From Formicarius rufipectus (Eukaryota; Chordata; Aves; Passeriformes; Formicariidae): a DNA stretch of 64,000 nt. Below, in pieces: positions 11,942-22,513 of the stretch; positions within the stretch are counted from its first letter, which is position 1, and the number at the start of each line of letters is the position of its first letter. The notes under the pieces were generated by a model that searched no databases, was not told the DNA's origin, and saw only the letters and a list, made by a program, of their open reading frames with translations. The stretch covers positions 496,001-560,000 of the forward strand of contig VXAU01003997.1 in assembly GCA_013399695.1 (NCBI GenBank), read 5' to 3'. Made by a program: the position numbers and the translations under genes.

Positions 11942-12700
11942 TTATGTTCTCCCTATTTTCCTCGACAAGGCGCACACGCAGGAGGTGTCTATCCTTATCC
12001 ACCTCCAGCCCACCAGTTTGTTGTTTTCTGAAGTCAGTGCTCTGACATAAGTTTGGGATGTCTTGCATTGGGAATTCCAGTGCTTGTCATCGATGCCGCG
12101 GCAGCCGCTTTTCACCGGCTTGGCTTCCTTACACCTCGTTTCGTAAAAGTACTGCTTAACAGGAGAGTTGCCCGTTTTGATCTCTCCCAGAACAGTCACC
12201 TGGTGCCCTCGGATGTCGATGGCGGAGGATTTGTCCGTCACCCACAAACTTTCGCTGTCGCACACGGAGTATTCCCCGCGGTGTCCCTTGTGCTCGGCGT
12301 GCCGTCTCCTCCGGGAGCTCCGGTTCGCCGCGGCTCCCCCGACGTAATCCTCGGTCAGGTACAGCGGCGGAGGCTCCAGGGGTGTGTTGTCGCTCAGGAG
12401 CACCCGGGGGGAGTTGTAGCGTCTCTGCTGCCTCAAGAGATCCGTGTCCACCGAGACCACTGGCTGGAAGTCTGATTTCCCCTTCTCCTCTCCGGCCGCG
12501 CCTTGCGGAGCGGCCGCCCTCGGGTAGGTTGCCTTGATATCGAGCGTCTGCTTGGAAAGCTTGTTTTTTAAAAGGTCTGCCTGGATGAGTTTGATAATGA
12601 GGGAATTTATGGAGTCTTCCGGCAAGCTCCTTTGATCCATGTTGGTAGACTGGATGCCACGAAGATAAGCGAGAAATATCACATAAAACAAGATGGACAT
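11942..12700 (-). CDS. NTF3: Neurotrophin-3 precursor (NT-3), short-isoform coding sequence
   Basis: This encodes neurotrophin-3, a secreted homodimeric growth factor that signals through TrkC and p75NTR and supports sensory, especially proprioceptive, neurons. The frame gives 252 aa and ends in TAA at 11942-11944. Residues 1-18 (MSILFYVIFLAYLRGIQS) form a signal peptide. Residues 19-133 are the propeptide, with the N-glycosylation sequon N126-R-S just before the tetra-arginine furin site R130-R133. Residues 134-252 are the mature factor with its six cystine-knot cysteines. Human short NT-3 is 257 aa, so the propeptide here is a few residues shorter, in the diverged Ala/Gly-rich stretch around residues 60-75. 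The start at 12700 is the Met of the short human isoform. The exon stays open to the splice acceptor at 12722, adding ILQVNKV for the longer isoform. The propeptide part is notably GC- and CpG-rich. No frameshift or stop is present. Identification is certain from near-identity over the mature domain. Confidence 0.98.
   Translation of the reverse strand: MSILFYVIFLAYLRGIQSTNMDQRSLPEDSINSLIIKLIQADLLKNKLSKQTLDIKATYPRAAAPQGAAGEEKGKSDFQPVVSVDTDLLRQQRRYNSPRVLLSDNTPLEPPPLYLTEDYVGGAAANRSSRRRRHAEHKGHRGEYSVCDSESLWVTDKSSAIDIRGHQVTVLGEIKTGNSPVKQYFYETRCKEAKPVKSGCRGIDDKHWNSQCKTSQTYVRALTSENNKLVGWRWIRIDTSCVCALSRKIGRT
11945..12301 (-). other. NTF3: Mature NT-3 peptide (119 aa)
   Basis: This is the secreted, active part released by furin-type cleavage after the four arginines. 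It is exactly 119 aa, as in other vertebrates. Cysteines lie at mature positions 14, 57, 67, 79, 108 and 110, the full cystine-knot set. Arg103, a known key residue for TrkC binding, is kept (WIRIDTSCVC motif). Compared with the mammalian protein as I recall it, I see H instead of Y at position 1, G instead of S at 6, K instead of R at 61 and S instead of N at 65. The first two are discussed as a finding. Confidence 0.95.
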
Positions 12701-12721
12701 CACCTTGTTCACCTGTAAGAT

Positions 12722-12745
12722 CTGCAAAGGAAAAAGTCGACAGAA
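12722..12745 (-). promoter_or_regulatory. NTF3: 3' splice site (acceptor) of the NTF3 coding exon
   Basis: Read on the minus strand, a pyrimidine-rich tract ends in TTTGCAG, and the exon begins with ATC TTA CAG (Ile-Leu-Gln) at 12721. This matches the known human exon junction (ILQVNKV) and is phase 0. The frame happens to stay open through the intron as far as 12808, but that extension reads the pyrimidine tract and is not coding. Confidence 0.9.
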
Positions 12746-13855
12746 AAAAAAAACAAACAAAAAAACAGTTAAAGAGGGAAGTTTTCTAGGGGCTGTAAAC
12801 ATGAACACTGGGAATTTTCATTACAACATCTGCACTTTATAATACAGATATATCTAGATATAGAAACACGGGCTATGTGTTCCTTTGAAGATACTACTTG
12901 TTGCACTTTATAAAGAATGCAGCTCATTTTTGAGTTCTTTTTTCATTCTCTTTCTGTGATACCATAAGGGAAAATATTCTTGAAGGAAAATTACTCATCC
13001 AAGAAGCAAAACGGACTTATTTGTATGTTGAACTTCAGAAAGCAGTAGGCAGACCTCTGTAATAAAAGTGGGGAATTCTGATGGATCCACAAAGCTTTCA
13101 GTAGTGATTGTTTGCAGGGTTGGAGCCTGGTTTATTGCTTTGGGTTTTTGGGTGTGTTTTTCTTTTTTTTTTTTTTTTTCTTTGGTTTTGATTTTGGTTG
13201 GGTTTTTTTTTTTGTGGGTTTTTATTTTTTGTTTTGGTTTGTGTTTTTGTTTGTTTGTTTTTAATGAAGTTGCTTCATTACATTTATATAAAATGAAACA
13301 AAACTGAGAGCAACTAGAAATATTCAAGGACAGGTGGAGGACACTCGTCTCCCCATCCCCCTCAGAATAGAAGAATCTTGTTCAGATTGAACACAAAAAT
13401 GTGCTGCTTCTTTGGCATCCACTGCTCTATGTAGATTTCTGTGGTATCCTTCTAATTCTAGCTTCTGACCATATTCTGGAAGCTCATTTGTCATTTCTTT
13501 TTAATACTTTATTTGTGCAGTTGAGAACCATGTGCATCTGCCTAGGGAGGTGTTTTTTCTTCCCTTGTGGACACCTGCATATTTTGTATTAGCACTTCTA
13601 TTAAAATGAAATCAATTTTCATTGTAAAATACTGAATGATGGAAGCAAGCCACTTCAGAGCACACCTATTTTATGAACCTGTTGCACAAGTAGTGGATTG
13701 AAGGAGAAAATACCAAGTTCACCTGAGAGCACCCTCATGCCATGTGACAAACCCTGGCTACTTCAAGTGACTCAGAACAGCCTGGGATTTGATTCTCCTG
13801 CACTGCAAACATATCCACCATTGTCTCAGAAAACCAGCACCCTGGGATGAAGGCA
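12746..13855. other. Probable NTF3 intron, no gene seen
   Basis: This lies upstream of the NTF3 coding exon on the minus strand and is presumably intronic for transcripts that use a distal first exon. It holds AAAC-type low-complexity sequence near 12745-12770 and a G/T-rich tract at 13141-13262. The frames on either strand here are low-complexity products. Confidence 0.5.
13141..13262. repeat. G/T-rich low-complexity tract
   Basis: Runs of T interrupted by GG and G (TTTGGTTTTG, GTTTGTTTG). It is the strand complement in character of the A/C-rich tracts at 7566 and 34357. Confidence 0.9.
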
Positions 13856-14405
13856 CAGAGTCACAGACCATGCAGCAGGTGGAGTTGGAAGGATCCTCAG
13901 GACATCCAAAGCAGCATCAGCCAGGACAACCTGAACAGGGCTGTGCCTAGCCAGGTTTTTAATATCTCCATGGATGGAGACTCAACAACCCCTCTAGGCA
14001 ACCTTTTCCAGTGTCTGACCACCCTTACACTTAAAAAAATAAACTGTCACATTTCAGTAGCATTTCCTGTATCTCATTTTGTTCCCATTGCCTCTTGTCC
14101 TTTCAAGGGACACCTCTAAGAAGAGCTTGGCTCCACCATTTTACTCCCCCGCATCAGGTATTTCTACACCTCAATAGGAACCCCCCTGAGCCTCCCCTTC
14201 TCCAGCCTGAGCAGCCCCAGTTCTCTCAGCCTCTCCTCACATGAGAGTTGCCCTAATCCCTTAATCGTTTTCATGGATCATATTCCCTGTCTGTCCATGT
14301 CTCTGCTGTGCTGGGGAGCCCAGCACTCCAGATGTGGCCTCACCACTGCCGAGTTGAGGGGAAGGATCCCCTCCTTCGACCTGCTGGTGACACTCTGAGT
14401 GCTCC
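13856..14405 (-). mobile_element. CR1 LINE fragment, about 550 bp, diverged
   Basis: Read on the minus strand this is the CR1 3' region. Diagnostic plus-strand pieces are GAGTTGGAAGGATCCTCAGG near 13882, CCAGTGTCTGACCACCCTTA, CTTCTCCAGCCTGAGCAGCC and CACTCCAGATGTGGCCTCAC. It is an older subfamily than the copies at 21822 or 56004. A-rich insertions are visible around 14033. Confidence 0.9.
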
Positions 14406-16504
14406 GTGTTTTTCCCAGGAGAAACTGGAGAAATATCAGACCTCTTGAACAGAAAATTTTCCACTTTAAAAAAAAAAAAAATCATAATTCGCTGCTTAAA
14501 AGGGAGAACCATTTTCTGTTTAAGAAGGCTAAGAAAATAAAGAAAAAAATTTTACTGTACAACCCTCTATCCACTCTAAGTAAAACTCCTTTTTGCAAGA
14601 TTGAGTCCCCACTTCATAGTTTGGAACTGCAGCAAAATTGGAGCTACCCTCTGTGGATGTGTGAGCTGCCCTTTTATGGACAAGAAATGTGTTTTCTCCA
14701 TTCTCAGTTTGTCACAGTATGAGTTCACCTAAATCTAGACTGTTGCTTGCAGCAATGTTTGGCTTTAGGGGGAAAAAAAAAATAAAAAAAAAAGAAAAAT
14801 CAAAGATGTTCGGTTGCCATACAATTACTGTCATACCTAAATAAATCCTAACCTAAAGTGGATGGAGCTCAGAGTCCAGACCCTTCAATATAAAGAATGG
14901 CCAAGCAATTCAGTCTTCCCCCGGCAAATTGTTTGCTTTTAAAATGAGTAAAAATATTATTAAACAGATGCCATTTCAGCAGGTCTCTTATCCCAGCTGA
15001 CACCCAGATCCATGGGATGCTGAGCAAAGCCCCACCAGCTCGGAGGCTGGAAGCATCTTTCATGCCAACATGCAATCCCCACTCTGCTTAGTCTCAAAAC
15101 CAAGTGGCACCAGCCAAATACAGAAGTTGCAGCAGGTGATGAGGTGGGAAAAAGTCAGGCTGGAGTTCCTGCAGACTCTCTTTAATGTCATGCTGCACAC
15201 AAAAAGGAAGGGTTAGGGACCTTGGAGGTGGAACTGTTCCAATATGCCATTTTTCTTGCCTGTAGAGGAACGCCATTAATGGGAGAAATGTTTAAAAGGA
15301 TTTTGCTGAATTTCACCTGAAATGTCTTATGGATTTGGTAGGAAAGATGCTAACCTACTCTGCAATTTGACTTGGAGTTTGATTTACCCTTGTCAAATTA
15401 TTTGCTGCAAAACTAAAAATGGGCCAGAAGAAACCTTTATAAGTTTTCTGGGTGCAAAACTTTGACAGGAAACAAATGCTTGGTGAGATTACAGTTTTTT
15501 TCATGGAGTCCTTCCAAGGCAGTTCACCTTGAAGACTCATCAGTGGTGTTCAGAAAATCCAGGACTAGAAATTTTCAGGCTGTTCATGAAGTCCAGCACC
15601 TCCAAATATGACTAAGACACTTTTCTAAATGGGAGAAAAGGACATCACTGGGAAACTGCAGCTGTTTTATGGCCTTGGCTCTAATGTGGTCATAGGACAC
15701 CTTAAAAGTATATTGGTTTGTAGGTCTGGGGACTGTTGCTTTCGATAAATGGATCTCTGCCCAAGATGGAACATTGTGCCTGTCTGAAATGAAGATAATT
15801 TGGAATTTACACACTAATTTTTTTCTTTTGGCGTGTGTGTTGTTAAATCCATACAAAGCAGAGGGAAATGTAAAACTTCAAAATGTTTGTGGTTTTGTGT
15901 TTTCAAAGCAAATCATTCTGGTGTTTCTGGACGTGCTTCAAAAGTTCCACAGTGCAATTCACAAAGCAGAACAAGGGCTTACTCAGTGTAGCCCAGTAAG
16001 TTACCTGTAGAGGAGACTTGGATTAGAGGCAAGATTTCAACACAGGTATCCTGTCTAAGAGAAGACTGACTTAACTTTCAGCCTCCTGGGGCACAGGTTT
16101 AGATGAGCCTCAGGAGAAGTGACTTCAGCACAAGCAGCAATATCTCTTTTTTGGCCTTTTGGAGAATGGAATAGAAATCCCTCAAGTATTTAGTCCTTCA
16201 CACAACTTCCTCTGTTCTTTCAATAAATTATTGTAAATTTCAAATTATTCATTTCAGGTAGAAAGAGAGATTTTGTTCAAGTCAAACTTCTCCCAGTCAG
16301 GTGATGTTAGTGAGATATTTTTGTTGTTCAAGGTTCTTCATGTAAATTCCTGACAGAAGTTCATTTTGGCTGTCCATGTGGACAGTAGTGTTTGTAGTCA
16401 AGTAAATGTGATGAATGGCCCTAGAAATGGGCAGAATACTATTTACACTTTTACTGTATACATTTACATGGGTTGTTCAGACTAGGTCAGTATATTTGGG
16501 ACCT
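14406..16504. other. Non-coding, nothing recognised
   Basis: AT-rich unique sequence with A-rich runs (14467-14480, 14770-14795). Frames on both strands lack domains. Confidence 0.4.
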
Positions 16505-16720
16505 GAGTCTGGCTCCCAAAGTCATTCCACAGTGAAGCCATTCCCCTTTGCTATGTCACTGCAGCTCCTGATGAGGAGCCCCTCTCTGTCTTCCTTGTAG
16601 GCTCCTTCAGACACTGGAAAGCTGCTGTGACATTTCCATGCATCACCCTTCACTTCCATGGGCTGAACGACCCAAATACTCCAGAAAGCTGTTTTTCCTG
16701 AGCCACTGAGAAGCTTTGCA
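16505..16720 (-). mobile_element. Old, internally placed CR1 LINE fragment
   Basis: Weak but collinear similarity to CR1: GAAGCCATTCCCC, then CTCTGTCTTCCTTGTAGGCTCCTTCAG, then ACACTGGAAAG, and GGGCTGAACGACCCAAATAC. The 3' terminal part (GGTTGGAAGG) is absent, so this is a broken remnant. Confidence 0.6.
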
Positions 16721-17667
16721 CCAAACTCTGCTCTTGCGCTCTGCTATCCCGTGTGCCCTTCAAGATGTTGGGTCACGCCTCTGATGCTTTGAGCTCTGGC
16801 TAGAAGTAATTAAAAAGAGGGTGAGGAGCACATGGCTCTCCAATCAACCCTTGAAGGAGCTTGGAAAAGCACTGGACATCAAGGTGAGAAGACTCTTAGA
16901 AGTGACCCCTGTGCAGAGCTTTAGTGCTCTTTTATTCAGAGCAACAGAAGTGATTACAAACACAGCAATGGAAGCAATGAAGGTCTTTAAAGGAAGAAGG
17001 AGTAGAACTAAGTGACAATTAAGCATTATGAATGGTCCAGGGGATTTGTGGGACCATATATCACAGCATGGCCAGAAAACCAGTATATCCTGCTAATATA
17101 TAGTAGGCTGTTAATTTGCACTAAGCAAATTTGACTTAGACATTGCTGACATTTGTGGCACAGCAGGAAAAAGCAAACAGCATGGGAAGGGAAAGCTCTT
17201 GCATTGCAAAGCTGTTCGATCTTCCAGTTGTGGCTCAGTTTTACGTTATTTTAATGCTTTGTATTCCTGCCTATCACTGCAGTGTTAGCAGGGTATTAAT
17301 GCTACCTGACCTAAGTGACCCAAGGAAGGCCTAAATTTAGGAGAAATAAAGGAGCTGACCTCTTCCATCAATAAATTAAATCCCCACTAACCTCTGGTGA
17401 ATCCCTTCCTTCTCTTTTCAGACTCAACTTTACATAGTAGTGGAAAGCTTGGCTTAGTTTTGTTTGTGATGATTAAAAAAAAAAAAGTATTGCTTTATTT
17501 TGTTCAGTCTCTGAACAGTCTACACAGATAAACAGTGAAGCATCATTTAAAATATTCTGTGAAAAGAATTAAATCCAAGTACTGTGAGAAACTGCATAAG
17601 TATTTACTTGTAATTCATTGTTAAGAGGAACTGGAAGAGAAGGAGAACTGACTGGTGAATTTTACAT
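16721..17667. other. Non-coding, nothing recognised
   Basis: AT-rich unique sequence between two CR1 copies, with a poly-A run at 17475-17486. No domain-bearing frame. Confidence 0.4.
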
Positions 17668-19945
17668 TCAGCTCACAGAATATGCTGAGTTGGAAGGGAC
17701 CCACAAAGAACCACGGAATCCAGTTCTTAGCCATGCACAGGACCATCCCCAAGAGTCACACTCTGTGCCTGAGAACATCATTCAAACACTCCACGAGCTC
17801 TGCCAGCCTTAGTGCTGTGCCCACTGCTCAGGGGACCCTGTGCAGTACCCACCACCCTCTGGGGGAAGAACCTTTTCCCAATATCCAACCTGACACAACT
17901 TGAGGCCATTCCACTGGGTCCTGTCTCTGTTTCCCACAGAGCAGAGAGCAGTGCCTGCCCCTCCTCTTCACCTCCTGAGGAAGTTGTACCTGCAGTGAGA
18001 TCTGTCCTCAACCTCCTCCTCTCCAGCTGAACACACCACGTGCCCTCCTCATCTGACTTCCCCTCAAGGCCATTCACCATCCTCATTGCCCTCCTTTGGA
18101 CACTCTCTAATGGCTTCATCTCTTCCTTACATTGTGTCCCCCCAAAACTGCCCCACTATTGCAAGTGATGCTGCCCCAGTGCAGAGCAGAACAGGACAAT
18201 CCCCTCCCTCTCTGGGCTGGTGATGCTTTTCCTGGTGCCCCCCAGGACAGGGATGTCCCCCCTGGCTCCAGGGCACTGCTGACTCGTGGCCAGCTGGCCA
18301 CCAACCAGCACCCCCAGGGCCCTTTCCTGGCACTGCTTTCCAGCAGCTCATTCCCAGTCTGTCCCTACATCCCAGGCTGTCCCATCCCGGGGGCAGAATC
18401 CGGCACTTCCCCTGGTTGAACTTGCCAGGGCTGGTGGTTCCCAGTTCAGGTCTCCCTGCAGGGCCCCCCTGCCTTCCAGGGACTCAGCAGCTCCTCCCAG
18501 TTCTGTGTCACCTGCAGACTTGCTCAGTGTCCCTCCCAGTGCTGTGTCCCAGGCACTGAGGAAGATGATGAAGAGCACAGGGAACAGGATGGAGCCCCGT
18601 GGAGCCCACTGGTGACAGTCCCCAGCCTGGTGTCACCCCAGGCACTGTCACCCTCTGTGCCCAGCCCCTTGAGCCAATTTCTCACCCACCCCGTGGTGTT
18701 TATCCAGCTGAGGGCTGGGCAGTGTGTCCAGAAGGACCCTGGGAGACACAGTGTCCAGAGCTGTCCTGAAATCCCACCAGTCACATCAGCTGGGTTCCCT
18801 GGATCAGCCAGGTGGGTCACCTTGTCATAGAAGGAGATCAGGTTTGACCAGCAGGACTTTCCCCTCACAAAGCCATGTTGGCTGTGACCAGTGGCTGTGT
18901 TGTCCTCCAGGTGTTTTTCAATCCCTCCCAGAATAATCTTCTCTATAACTTCCCCAGGCACTGAAGTGACACTGACAGGCCTGTTGTTTCCAGGGTTCTC
19001 CTTCTTTTCCTTGAACACTGAGACAATGTTTGCCGACTTCCAGTCAGCTGGGGCCTCTCCAGATTGCCAAGACCATTCCAAACCCATTGAGAGAGGTTTT
19101 ACAACGACATCAGCAGCTCTTTGGGAATTCTTGGACGACTCCAAACAGGGCCCATAGATTTGTAGGGAGGCAGCTGGAGCATCAGACCCTGCAGTTTCAG
19201 GGTCGAATGGGAGTTGATCATTCTCACAGTCATGGTCCTGCAGCTCAGGGTACTGAGACCCCCTTGGTCTGTCACCCATGTCAAAGGCAGAGGCAAAGAA
19301 AGCATCAAACCCCTCTGCCCTGTCCATGTCCCTGTTTGGGAGGTGACCGTCCTCACCCTGGAACTGGCTGATGGTATTTCTATACTGCCTATTACCATTA
19401 AAGGATTTGAAAGCAACTGTTTTTGCTGTCCCCCACATTTATAGCCTCTTCCTCTCCAACTAAGCTTTAGCCACATGAATTTTCTCCCTCCAGCAACAAG
19501 CAGCATCTCTGAATTCTTCCCATGACACTTGACCTTGCTTCCACTGGGCACACACCTTCCTTTTTTGCCTTATTTCCAGGAGAATATCCCTTCTCAGCCT
19601 TCTGCCATGCCTGCTTGATTTTCAGCACCTGGGAATTGCTGCTCCTGTCCTCTTAGGAGATGATGTTTGAAAAGTGACCAGCACTGATGGACCCCAGCAC
19701 CTGCAAAAACATTTTCCCAGGAGAAAATCTGCCTGAGCAGCCTGAAGTCTGATTTGTGTAAGTCAGCTTGAAGTATTTGTCACTCCTGTAAAAAATTGAG
19801 GAGCAGCTTCTGTTCCTCAGATCAAGCAAATGATGATCATTTGTGGTGCCTGACAGATTTTTCAGGCCCTTACTGAAGGTGACAGTGTAATTAAATCCAT
19901 TGGTTCCTAAACACTGCTTTCCCAAACTCCCAAGTAGCATAATGC
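17668..19945 (-). mobile_element. Long CR1 LINE copy, about 2.3 kb, 5'-truncated
   Basis: This is the largest retrotransposon in the window. On the plus strand its 3' end starts at GAGTTGGAAGGGACCCACAAAG. Going up in coordinate it passes through the C-terminal region of the polymerase (17780-18119), the reverse transcriptase (18350-19440) and the linker before it, up to about 19945. Full-length CR1 is roughly 4.5 kb with two ORFs, so the endonuclease and ORF1 are missing. The 3' part matches the subfamily at 57136 (GGGGGAAGAACCTTTTC). The 5' limit is approximate and rests on protein-level resemblance. Confidence 0.9.
17778..19438 (-). pseudogene. Decayed CR1 reverse transcriptase (ORF2 remnant)
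   Basis: Three minus-strand frames together cover a CR1 polymerase. The largest (18524-19438, 304 aa) carries the pre-RT and fingers region with ADWKSANIVSVFKEKKE, NNRPVSVTSVPGEVIEK and HGFVRGKSCWSNLISFYDK. A second frame (18348-18578) continues with FIIFLSAWDTALGGTLSKSAGD, where the catalytic FADD motif has become SAGD. A third (17778-18119) holds the C-terminal LESVQRRAMRMVNGLEG. It cannot encode an active enzyme because the frame is broken at least twice and the active-site aspartate pair is lost. It is a dead LINE copy, not a host gene. Confidence 0.85.
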
Positions 19946-21821
19946 CCTGATGATTCCCTCTTCCTAATAACTGTGTTGAGAAGAAATACAGCTCTTCCCC
20001 TTTGTGGACATGGAAAAGGTATAGAAAAAGAAAAGTATCACTGTGTTCTCAATGTTCAAAACTATGTGAATATGAAATCAGCACATATGAGAATTGGCAC
20101 TGTATTTCAGGGTAGCAGCTGACCCTTTGCACAATATGTGCCTGTGGGAGGATTTATGAAGGTAGACTGCTGCAGAGTGCTGAATGTCCCTCAAGACGCT
20201 GGGACCCTCCTGAACATTTCCACTTCTCAGGATACAGAAATCTCAACATGTATGGATTGAAGCTAAAGCTTTCACAAGAGCCAGACCCCCTAGGAAGTCA
20301 AAGAATTCAGAGACAAAAGCAAGAAACACTGAGTTATGGCCACCTTGAGTGTTGACACTCCCATCCCAGGTGCCAACCAACCTGTAGTTAGAATGAATTT
20401 GGAACTAATGCATTCCTCTTGCAGATGGGCAGAGGAGAGTGGCTACACACTCCAGCTGAGGGTGAGGCTACCTGAGTTTCTTGGCCTCTACAGGAGGTTG
20501 CTTCTAATCATGCATTTCTCAAGACCATTTTCCAAAAAGACACATCTGAGCCCCAACAGCCTCCAGTGACTGGTATGTCCCTAACCTCTAATGGAAATGG
20601 AGTTCAGCCTACTGAGTCACTGACACTTCCTTTTCCTCCTTAAATGACTGGCTGAGCAAAGCACAGCAGGACAGCTGTTCATGAGCCTGAAAAACTCCTC
20701 TAAACCAATCCACAGTGCTATTTCTGATTATTGTTGTGACCATGACCCTGCTAGTCATTGAGGAAAGCTTTCCCAACTGGTGACATCTTCCTGAGGGACA
20801 GTTTTGTGAGAACACATCTGCTGCAAGGAGCAGTCAGGTCTCAGAGCAGTGAAAGGAGCTGTGCAGAGTCACAGCAGTACCTGTGCATTCACACAGGTGA
20901 CTGCAAGGGTAGGTGTGCCTGCAGATGATCTTCCCACAAACATCTATGTCTTTTCAGACATCAAGATGTGATTGCCTTGCACATCCCTGCCCTTTTCCAA
21001 GAGAAAGGTCGGGAGCAGTTCCTCAGGGCTTACCTCACCATTTGGAACAGCAGCTGCTTCTCACACCTCGTGCAAAGTTCATTCTGTTGGGTTTTGGCCT
21101 TGCACCTCCCTCCCCTGCCTCTGACATGGGCTGGTTCAGGGCACTCAGGACCTCCCAGGAGGCACCTGATCCTGCCCAGCATCCTCTGGCAGCCCCACCG
21201 AGGGGCTCAGCTGTCAATGGAACATCAGCCATAGGAGCTGCAGCCCCGGGTCTGTAATCAGCTACAGAGGCAGAAAGGCTTTTCTCAGTCACAATGAGGT
21301 CCTTCTCTGGTTTAATTCCTTTCCTTCTCTGACATTTCTGTGACACATTTACACATTTACATCTCTCTGTCCTTGCCCCGACTGACGTGGTAGGATTTTA
21401 CACCAACCAGGTGACTGATTAGCCTCTATACTGAGAAGGTCAGAAGAAGAGGTTTGAAGCCTGGGATCTCAACTTCCCTGATTTGTTGGAGGAGTTTGGT
21501 CAAGTCAAAACCTCTGCTCATTACTTCCTGTATATGCAAAGTAAGAAAGTCTGTTCAGTCATGTTGGGGTTTTATTACCCCAGATATAACCTGACATCCT
21601 TTGGTTTCTGCCTCAAAAAACTGGCAGTTGTTCTGCTACTGAGGGAGCAGAAGTAAGGATTTCTCCTCTCCACACAAGGCACAACAGCAGTGCAGGAGGA
21701 TACTCTTCATGCTGCATGTCTGGTTTGACAGCAATGAAGCATCCTAACAAATATATTTCCATAAATGTACACAGTGTAAATTATGCTTTGGGTATTTTAA
21801 CCATTCTGGGCAATGAGCAGA
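19946..21821. other. Non-coding, nothing recognised
   Basis: No gene was found. The stretch 20980-21260 is more GC-rich than its surroundings and gives overlapping frames on both strands, none with a recognisable domain. Confidence 0.4.
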
Positions 21822-22513
21822 TGGAGCAGCCCTGGGGAGAAGGACTTGGGGGTGCTGGTGGGGGAGAGGCTGGACATGGCCCATCCCAGAAACCCCCCGT
21901 GTGCTGGGGCTGCCCCCAAAGCAGCGTGGGCAGCAGGGCAGGGGGGGATGCTGCCCCTCTGCCCCCTCTGGGGACACCCCCCTGCAGAGCTGCCCCCAGC
22001 CCTGGGGTCCCAGCACAGACAGCACAGGGAGCTGTGGGAGCGAGGCCAGAGCAGGGACACCAAGAGGATCAGAGGGCTGGAGCAGCTCTGCTGGGAGGAA
22101 AGGCTGGCAGAGCTGGGATTGTCCAGCCTGGAGAAGAGAAGGCTTTGGGGGCACCTCATTGTGGCCTTCCAGTGCCTGAAGGAGCCCCCAGGGAAGATGG
22201 AGAGAGACTATTTCCAAGGGTCTGGAGGGACAGGACAAGGGGGAATGGTTTCAGACTGAGAGATTTAGGTTTAGATTGGATACTGGGAAGAAATTCCTCC
22301 CTGTGAGGGTGGGGAGTCCCTGGCACAGGTTGGGCAGAGAAGCTGTGGCTGCCCCATCCCATGAAGTGTCCAAGGCCAGGTTGGATGGGGCTCTGAGCAC
22401 CCTGGGCCGGTGGAAGGTGTCCCTGCCCATGGCAGGGGCTTATGACATGATGATCTTCAAGGTCCCTTCCAACCCAAAGCCTTCCATGATTCTGCAATCC
22501 TGTGATTCTCACA
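21822..22513 (+). mobile_element. CR1 LINE copy, about 690 bp, young subfamily
   Basis: It runs from GAGCAGCCCTGGGGAGAAGG (end of the polymerase frame, reading LGVLVGERLDM) through GAGAAGAGAAGGCTTTGGGG and CTGGCACAGGTTGGGCAGAG to the tail CTGCAATCCTGTGATTC. It is GC-rich, and long stretches match the inverted copy at 56004-56530. The plus and minus open frames here are CR1 shadows. Confidence 0.95.

Noticed and set aside
12053..12475. 140-aa plus-strand frame opposite NTF3
   Set aside because: Antisense shadow of the GC-rich NTF3 propeptide region, with no domain of its own.
12701..12808. N-terminal extension of the NTF3 frame to an upstream Met at 12808
   Set aside because: It reads through a pyrimidine tract and the splice acceptor AG at 12722-12723. 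The exon starts at 12721.
21716..22306. 196-aa plus and 164-aa minus frames
   Set aside because: GC-rich CR1 sequence, with the same frames recurring in the copy at 56004-56530.
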